NCBI GenBank assembly: GCA_964431685.1
Contig: CAYSLA010000061.1
Location: 1 to 19,777 of the forward strand
Origin: CAYSLA01 sp964431685
GTDB taxonomy: Bacteria; Armatimonadota; UBA5829
DNA length: 19,777 nucleotides
Direction of reading: 5' to 3'
Shown: positions 14,834 through 19,777 of the stretch, piece by piece
Layout of the letters: each line of letters begins with the position of its first letter
Position numbering within the stretch: the stretch's first letter is position 1
Program-made: the position numbers and the translations under genes
The notes under the pieces: generated by a model
The model's input: the letters and a program-made list of their open reading frames with translations, nothing else
Told to the model about the DNA's origin: nothing
The model's database searches: none

Positions 14834-15982
14834 TCATATATCTACCTCAACAGCGCAGACCTGCATCACGCCGTCTATCGTGTCGTTGAACGTGAGCCAC
14901 TTGTTGTCCGCCGAGAAGCCTGTCTCGACGCCCTGAGCGGTTACTGCGACGTATGGCGTGTGGATGGTGGCATAGGGCTTGAAATCCACCTTTGTGTTCG
15001 ATATCGAGAATGGCGCAGCGTAGGCGAAACTGTGACCGTCGGTGCCTTCTCCACAGACCCACGTGCCATCCGGTGAGACAGATATGTGGCTGTGATAGCA
15101 CTCGAGCGGATCCGACTTGTATATCTCCACTCCCTCAAGATTGGCCAGGCAGAGGTGAAGCGGGACAGGTGCGTATTCTCCCCACGGGATCTCGTGGATA
15201 GTCGGATCGTTTCTTCGGTCCAAGTACTTGTAGCCTATATACTGACCATCAGGCCACCAGAACTCGTGATGAGTCCACTCACGCTTCTCCTGGCGGCGTA
15301 TCATACGCTTCTCCGATCCATCGACTCTGATTGTCCATATTCGCTGGTCATATATGCCGACGTGGTTCCAACTGTACTTGAAGAGCGTCGGATCGACGGG
15401 CGACGGGTCTTCGTAGAAGGGCAGTAATCTGTCATTCTCGTCGAGCTTGATAAGGGCGTGCGTGTCAAGGTTGTAGCTCCAGAGTGTCCCGTGACGTGGT
15501 GTGCAGAAATGGTACCAGAATCCCTCGACGTCCAAAGCAGGTCGCGGCGCATCAGGACTACACTCGCTGGGTGTCACCGTCACGTCAATGTGGCCCTCGT
15601 TAAGTATAACAGTTCGACCGTCACACGTGATAACCACCGGTGTTCCAGGCGCGTCCTCTGGAATCCGTCCGATCACCTCTTGCGATCCCGCCGGCAAATC
15701 TACTGCAACGATTTCTCGATTCGGTTGTTCGTGGTAGAACCACGCCTTTCCATCGGACTCACGCAAGTTGAGCCACTTTTCAAAACGCCCAGCGATTGGC
15801 TGGACATCGCCGCCCTCAGGATCCAGCGCCACGAGGTTGCCGGACGAGTGGTTGCCCCAGGCCAGAATAAGTCCCCCCGGCAGATGCCTGCGGAACTTGA
15901 AGTACGGGACTCTGCACCCCTCCGCAAGGTCGGTTATCTGCCTGATCTGCCTTCCTGTGTTTTCATCTACCCGCTTTCTCAT
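14834..15982 (-). CDS. Oligogalacturonate-lyase-like beta-propeller (copy 2, intact)
   Basis: 382 residues, close to the usual 380-390 of pectate lyase family 22. TolB-like propeller strands run throughout ('GNLVALDPEGGDVQPIAG', 'TLWSYNLDTHALIKLDE', 'QRIWTIRVDGSEKRMI'). Conserved histidine clusters are His238-His239 in 'EWTHHEFWWPDG', His297 and His299 in 'CYHSHISVSPDG', and His341 in 'ATIHTPY'. Members of the family bind Mn2+ through four residues that include a His-x-His pair, and 'HSH' is the natural candidate. No signal peptide, so intracellular cleavage of imported unsaturated oligouronides is the expected role. The ATG follows AGGAG ten bases upstream. It lies 75 bp after the second ABC gene. 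Related propellers are numerous in Armatimonadota and Planctomycetota, so the exact substrate may differ from galacturonate. Confidence 0.85.
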   Translation of the reverse strand: MRKRVDENTGRQIRQITDLAEGCRVPYFKFRRHLPGGLILAWGNHSSGNLVALDPEGGDVQPIAGRFEKWLNLRESDGKAWFYHEQPNREIVAVDLPAGSQEVIGRIPEDAPGTPVVITCDGRTVILNEGHIDVTVTPSECSPDAPRPALDVEGFWYHFCTPRHGTLWSYNLDTHALIKLDENDRLLPFYEDPSPVDPTLFKYSWNHVGIYDQRIWTIRVDGSEKRMIRRQEKREWTHHEFWWPDGQYIGYKYLDRRNDPTIHEIPWGEYAPVPLHLCLANLEGVEIYKSDPLECYHSHISVSPDGTWVCGEGTDGHSFAYAAPFSISNTKVDFKPYATIHTPYVAVTAQGVETGFSADNKWLTFNDTIDGVMQVCAVEVDI

Positions 15983-16034
15983 ATTCCAATGTCTCCTGTC
16001 CTTCGGTATTCGGTATCCACAATCCTAAAGAAGC

Positions 16035-16058
16035 GGGCCATCCGCCATGTTGTGGCCC
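16035..16058 (-). terminator. Weak hairpin at the end of the second ABC gene
   Basis: On the minus strand GGGCCA (complement of 16053-16058) pairs with TGGCCC (complement of 16035-16040) across a 12-base loop, then GCTTCTTTAGG follows. The stem is short and the T-run broken, so it would at most attenuate transcription between the exporter genes and the downstream enzymes. Confidence 0.3.
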
Positions 16059-17857
16059 TAGTTCACCCGCATCTTCCGTTGTGCGAACTGAGCTTCATAG
16101 AGCTTGCTGTAGTGGCCGCCGGTAAGGAGAAGCTCGTCGTGTGTGCCGATCTCAGCAATCTTCCCGGCCTCGATGACGATGATTCTGGTTGCCTCAACTA
16201 TGGTGGACAGTCTGTGGGCGATCACAAAGGAAGTCCTGCCCTTGAACAGCGTCCGCAGAGCCTGCTGTATGAGCTGCTCGGTCATTGCGTCGACGCTGGA
16301 AGTGGCCTCGTCCAGCACCAGTATTCTAGGGTCCGCCAGCAGGGCTCTCGCGAACGATACAAGCTGTTTCTGGCCGGTTGAGAGCCGCGATCCGCCCTCT
16401 CGCACGTCGGTGTTGTACTTGATTGGCATCTGCATAATGAAATCGTGAGCTCCGACCATCTTCGCAGCTTCCATCACTTCGTCATCGGTTGCATCGAGAC
16501 GGCCGTAGCGGATGTTTTCCTTGACGCTGCCGGAGAACAGGAAGCTCTCCTGCAGGACTATGCCCATCTGCCCGCGGAGCGAGTCCAGGGTAACATCCGC
16601 GATATTGATGCCATCCACCAGAATCTCCCCTGACTCGATATCGTACTGCCTGGGCAGCAGGTTGATCACGGTGCTCTTGCCGGCTCCGGTGGGGCCTACG
16701 ATGGCGATTGTCTCTCCGGGCTCGGCGGAGAAGCTCACTCCTTTGAGTATCTTTGTTTCGGGGTTGTAGGAGAAGTGCACGTCCCTGAACTCAACTCGGC
16801 CCTGTATCTCGCCGAGCGGGTGAGCGCCGGGTTTGTCGCACACACTTGGCTGGGTGTCGAGGATGTCGAATATCCGTTCGGCCCCCGCCATTGCCGCTTG
16901 CAGCACTGTGAAGAAGCTGCTCATGCTCTGCACCGGGGTGTAGAACATCCCAACGTAGTATATGAACGCGACAAATCCCCCTATGGTCAATGCCCCACTC
17001 ATGACCTGAAGCCCGCCGAACCAGAAGACCATACTGACCCCGACCACCGTGATGACCGAGATCACCTGGCCGAAAATGTTCGACACTATCACAGAGTGCA
17101 TCACCGACGCCACTTGCTCTTTGTTTACTCGTTTGAACGCGAGCAGGTTGCGCCGCTCTCTGGAGTAGCTCTTTACGACTCTGACCCCAGATATGTTCTG
17201 AGCAATCGCGGCCGTGGCCGTCGCCGCTTTCTTTCTCACGTCTCTGTATGCGTTCTTTACTCTGTGCCTGTAGGACACCCCGAACAGAAATATCAGCGGC
17301 AGTAGGGTTGCCGTGAGCAGAGTAAGTTTGAGATTGAGGGTCGCCATTATGTAGAACACGCCAATAGCCGTGCAGACGTCGGTGATGAGCGTCAGTGCGC
17401 CGGAGGTGATAAGTCCGTTGAGGGCGCCCACATCTCCCATCACTCTGGATATTAGCCTGCCTACCTCGCGCTTGTCGAAGAAATCCAGCCCCATATACTG
17501 CATGTGGCCAAAGACCGCATTCCTGATATCGTTCGCGACATTCTGTCCAAGGCTGGTTACGGCAAGTGACTGCCAGTACTGAAACAGCCACCGGAGCAGA
17601 TACGATGCCAGGTATGCAACAGACAGCCAGGTGAGCATCGACAGGTTTCCGGTCTCGATTCCCTGCTTGATGCCCACGTCTATTACCATCTTTGTGACAT
17701 ACGGAGCTACGAGGTTTGTTGCTGAAAGCAGCACAAGAGTTGTCAGTGAGACCACGAACAGCGCCTTGTGCGGCACCAGATAGGCCAGTGCTTTCTTTGT
17801 CAGCGCCCAGTCAAAGGGCCGAGCCTCTACATCGTCTGCTACTATCTGCTTTGCCAT
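16058..17857 (-). CDS. ABC exporter half-transporter, consensus ATPase subunit
   Basis: 599 residues from ATG 17857: six-helix type I exporter membrane domain (about 25-330), then a nucleotide-binding domain. Motifs: Walker A 'GPTGAGKST' (388-396), Q-loop Gln436, signature 'LSTGQ' (492-496, Thr in place of the first Gly), Walker B 'RILVLDEATSSVD' with catalytic Glu517, and H-loop His548. The complete Walker B and H-loop together with a deviant signature are the complement of the partner gene. This is the pattern of heterodimeric exporters such as TM287/288, BmrCD and LmrCD. It forms the consensus site with the partner's LSGGQ and contributes its own LSTGQ to the degenerate site. The upstream region carries a duplicated copy of this gene's start and a palindrome. 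AAGGGAG lies 15 bases before the ATG, which is long, but the spacing is kept in both copies. Substrate unknown. Confidence 0.9.
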   Translation of the reverse strand: MAKQIVADDVEARPFDWALTKKALAYLVPHKALFVVSLTTLVLLSATNLVAPYVTKMVIDVGIKQGIETGNLSMLTWLSVAYLASYLLRWLFQYWQSLAVTSLGQNVANDIRNAVFGHMQYMGLDFFDKREVGRLISRVMGDVGALNGLITSGALTLITDVCTAIGVFYIMATLNLKLTLLTATLLPLIFLFGVSYRHRVKNAYRDVRKKAATATAAIAQNISGVRVVKSYSRERRNLLAFKRVNKEQVASVMHSVIVSNIFGQVISVITVVGVSMVFWFGGLQVMSGALTIGGFVAFIYYVGMFYTPVQSMSSFFTVLQAAMAGAERIFDILDTQPSVCDKPGAHPLGEIQGRVEFRDVHFSYNPETKILKGVSFSAEPGETIAIVGPTGAGKSTVINLLPRQYDIESGEILVDGINIADVTLDSLRGQMGIVLQESFLFSGSVKENIRYGRLDATDDEVMEAAKMVGAHDFIMQMPIKYNTDVREGGSRLSTGQKQLVSFARALLADPRILVLDEATSSVDAMTEQLIQQALRTLFKGRTSFVIAHRLSTIVEATRIIVIEAGKIAEIGTHDELLLTGGHYSKLYEAQFAQRKMRVN

Positions 17858-17955
17858 TGCTGGATGCCTGGTCTCCCTTGCTTCCTGTGTTTCGGGACAC
17901 GTGTCCCGAAACACAGGAGTTCCTCTGCGTCGTCTGCTACTATCTGCTTTGCCAT
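17842..17955 (-). CDS. 37-codon upstream ORF (duplicated ABC start, possible leader peptide)
   Basis: It starts with the duplicated 'MAKQIVADDAEE', reads through the palindrome ('LLCFGTRVPKHRKQ') and stops at TAG 16 bases inside the second ABC gene. It has the same ribosome-binding stretch as the real gene. It is probably a by-product of the duplication, but the overlap would allow translational coupling. There is no sign of selection on the peptide. Confidence 0.35.
   Translation of the reverse strand: MAKQIVADDAEELLCFGTRVPKHRKQGRPGIQQWQSR
17883..17918. repeat. Perfect 36-bp palindrome between the two ABC genes
   Basis: An 18-base arm beginning TCCTGTGTTTCGGGACAC is followed immediately by its exact reverse complement, with no loop; the centre is ACACGTGT. 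It lies between the two copies of the 58-bp direct repeat, separated from them by one and three bases. No transposase or second copy is visible in the window. It could be a small palindromic mobile element, a repetitive intergenic element or a regulatory hairpin. Confidence 0.9.
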
Positions 17956-17965
17956 TGCTGGATGA

Positions 17966-19711
17966 CTAGTCTCCCTTGCCTGCTGGATCGTTCTCCGAGA
18001 ACTGCATATTGTAGATCGCAGCGTAGTTGCCTCCGAGGGCCACCAGCTCATCGTGCGTGCCCGTTTCCAGGACCTTTCCGTCCTCCAGAACCACAATCTT
18101 GTCAGCGTGGATAACCGATGACACTCTCTGGGCGATGATGAGTGTTGTCCTTGTTCCGGTGATAGCGGAGAGAGCGTTTTGTATGCGGCCTTCGGTTTCG
18201 GTGTCCACACTGGAGGTGGAATCGTCGAGAATCAGTATGCACGCGTCTTTCAGGATGGCTCTCGCAATGGACAGCCTCTGCTTCTGGCCGCCCGAGAGAT
18301 TAACTCCACGCTCTCCTATCTCTGTGTCATATCCATCCGGCAGAGACTGGATGAACTCGTGTATATCTGCGATCTTTGCAGCTTCAACTATCTCCTCCAT
18401 TGTCGCGTTGGGCCTTCCAAAAGCGATATTGGCCTTTATGGCATCTCCAAACAGGAAGTTCTCCTGCGCTACAATCGCCACGTGCCTGCGAATGCTGGCA
18501 ATGGTGTATTCCTTGACATCGCGGCTGTCTATGAGCACCTGGCCAACCTTGCAGTCATAGAACCGCGGGATCAGGCCTATCACGGATGTCTTGCCCGAAC
18601 CGGTTGCTCCCATTATCCCGATGGTCTCGCCGGGTTTGGCCTCAAAAGACACGTCGCGAAGAGCGGCAGTGCCGTCCGCGTAGGTGAACGACACGTTACG
18701 GAACTCCACGTGTCCGGCGCACTTGTGCATCTCGACGCTCCCGTCGCGCAAATGCCTTTCCGGTCTGGTGTCGAGGATTTCGTATATCCGGTCTCCCGCG
18801 GCGATTGCGCTGCGGGTGATGGATATTGCATACGAGACCTGGGTAATCGGTCCCACGAGCAATGTGAGATATGTGTTGAATGCCACCATCTGGCCAAGGG
18901 TGAGACTGCCATTGACGACCTTTGAACCGCCGTACCACAGGACAAAAGCCGTGCCTGCGGCGGCTATGAAACCCATCAGAGGACCATAGAACGCGCCAAC
19001 TCTGGTCAGCTTCATGAGCTCGTCAAAGAGCTTCTGTGCCTCGCGTTTGAACTTGCCCATCTCGTGAGACTCCCGGGCAAAAGCCTTGACCACTCGGATG
19101 CCCATGAGGTTTTGCTGAAGTGTGGAGGTCAGGTTGCCATGTTGATCGTAGTAGGAAGTGTAGAGCGGGCCGACCCTGTTGCTGTATCTTATCACCACTC
19201 CGGCAAGGAACGGCATGAGCGAGAACGATACGAGGGCGAGCTGCCAGTTCATCGTAAGCAGTATTACCGTGACTCCTACGGCGACTACCAGGCCGTTGGC
19301 GATCGTGAGTATGCCGCCGCCAAGGAACTGGTTTAGAGTGCCAGCGTCGGTTGTTGACCTTGATATGAGCTGGCCGGTCTCAGCTTCATCGTGATACGCG
19401 AACGAGACCCGTTGAATGTGGTTGAACAGCTTGTTGCCGATATCATAGATGATGGTCTGGCTGGTCAGCTCCGATACGTAGCTCCGCGCGATGATTCCCA
19501 GACCCATCACAACGAATAGCGCGAGTATGCCGATTGAGTAGTATGGAAGCAGAGCATAGTTCTTGCCTTCCAGGCAGTGGTCTATGATGAGCTTCTGGAA
19601 CTGCGGCCAGATGATATACAGAGCGTTGGTGAACAACATCGTTATGACGGTGAGCGCGGACAGTCGCCAGTACTTGATCGAATATAGCAGAAGTCTCTTC
19701 AGGGTTCTCAT
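17966..19711 (-). CDS. ABC exporter half-transporter, degenerate ATPase subunit
   Basis: 581 residues from ATG 19711, with GAGG five bases upstream. A longer reading back to 19756 has no better site. Six-helix type I exporter domain (about 15-310), then a nucleotide-binding domain: Walker A 'GATGSGKTS' (368-376), Q-loop Gln416, signature 'LSGGQ' (472-476), Walker B 'CILILDDSTSSVD' with Asp497 in place of the catalytic Glu, and H-loop 'IIAQRVS' with Gln528 in place of His. The Asp and Gln replacements match the degenerate subunit of heterodimeric exporters of the TM287 or LmrC kind. It thus pairs with the gene at 16058-17857, which follows after about 108 bp. It is the first gene of the minus-strand run; its promoter would lie in or beyond 19712-19777, where only a short GC-rich stem (CCGC/GCGG) is seen. 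Confidence 0.9.
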   Translation of the reverse strand: MRTLKRLLLYSIKYWRLSALTVITMLFTNALYIIWPQFQKLIIDHCLEGKNYALLPYYSIGILALFVVMGLGIIARSYVSELTSQTIIYDIGNKLFNHIQRVSFAYHDEAETGQLISRSTTDAGTLNQFLGGGILTIANGLVVAVGVTVILLTMNWQLALVSFSLMPFLAGVVIRYSNRVGPLYTSYYDQHGNLTSTLQQNLMGIRVVKAFARESHEMGKFKREAQKLFDELMKLTRVGAFYGPLMGFIAAAGTAFVLWYGGSKVVNGSLTLGQMVAFNTYLTLLVGPITQVSYAISITRSAIAAGDRIYEILDTRPERHLRDGSVEMHKCAGHVEFRNVSFTYADGTAALRDVSFEAKPGETIGIMGATGSGKTSVIGLIPRFYDCKVGQVLIDSRDVKEYTIASIRRHVAIVAQENFLFGDAIKANIAFGRPNATMEEIVEAAKIADIHEFIQSLPDGYDTEIGERGVNLSGGQKQRLSIARAILKDACILILDDSTSSVDTETEGRIQNALSAITGTRTTLIIAQRVSSVIHADKIVVLEDGKVLETGTHDELVALGGNYAAIYNMQFSENDPAGKGD

Positions 19712-19777
19712 GTCGTCCTCAGGTCGGGTAAGCCTCTCTGTGAGTCGGCACCGCAAGACGGCGGTTCCCTCTAGATG

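Larger units (their letters stand above)
17824..17979 (-). repeat. 58-bp direct duplication of an ABC gene start
   Basis: Bases 17824-17881 and 17922-17979 are direct repeats, 98 bp apart, with 54 of 58 identical. On the minus strand each copy contains the AAGGGAG ribosome-binding stretch, the ATG and the codons for 'MAKQIVADD'. The upstream copy runs into the stop codon of the first ABC gene, and the downstream copy is the functional start of the second. The 40 bases between them are almost entirely the palindrome at 17883-17918. Confidence 0.95.

Noticed and set aside
17855..17914. A longer form of the second ABC gene starting at GTG 17914 inside the palindrome.
   Set aside because: It would add 19 residues encoded by the palindrome and the duplicated leader. 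The ATG at 17857 begins the 'MAKQIVADD' sequence that is repeated upstream with its own ribosome-binding stretch.
17883..17918. The palindrome as a CRISPR-like repeat or intrinsic terminator.
   Set aside because: There is a single copy with no spacers, and no T-tract follows on either strand.

Overview
The window is a metagenome-style scaffold from an uncultured bacterium. It has moderately high GC and two 100-base N runs that look like scaffold placeholders. The gene content points to a cell that handles complex polysaccharide and exports large multidomain proteins: oligogalacturonate-lyase-like propellers, a DUF6259-type glycosidase-like protein, a UroD-superfamily protein, and secreted proteins built from Ig, PKD, LamG, FGE-like and OB-like modules. 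That mix is most familiar from Armatimonadota and from Planctomycetota-like lineages. I favour Armatimonadota because of the C-terminal OB-like module, but there is no rRNA or other marker gene here, so this is an inference.

Layout. (1) Positions 3-1440, plus strand: the 3' part of a beta-propeller protein ending in a tandem OB-like module, with an assembly gap and a suspicious 60-bp repeat. (2) 1478-4856, minus strand: a two-gene operon, UroD-like followed by a DUF6259-type TIM-barrel protein. It is driven by a good sigma70-type promoter at 4973-5001 whose spacer holds a perfect inverted repeat (probable operator). (3) 5219-13003, plus strand: two very large secreted proteins. The first has tandem FGE-like domains without the redox cysteine pair, an Asp-box propeller and a LamG domain. 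The second is a subtilase with Ig-like, nidogen-like and OB-like modules, its own promoter and a hairpin leader. (4) 19711-12987, minus strand: a five-gene run of heterodimeric ABC exporter (two half-transporters), oligogalacturonate-lyase-like protein, transglutaminase-like protein, and a second oligogalacturonate-lyase-like protein that is interrupted by the second gap.

How the genes may work together. The plus-strand proteins probably act at or outside the cell surface (adhesion, carbohydrate binding, proteolysis). The minus-strand enzymes have no signal peptides and would act inside the cell on imported oligosaccharides, while the ABC pair exports an unknown substrate. The least ordinary local structure is at the junction of the two ABC genes. 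A perfect 36-bp palindrome is flanked by a 58-bp direct duplication that carries the ribosome-binding site, start codon and first codons of the second ABC gene. The result is a duplicate start and a 37-codon upstream ORF that overlaps the real gene.

I see no tRNA, rRNA, CRISPR array, transposase or phage gene.
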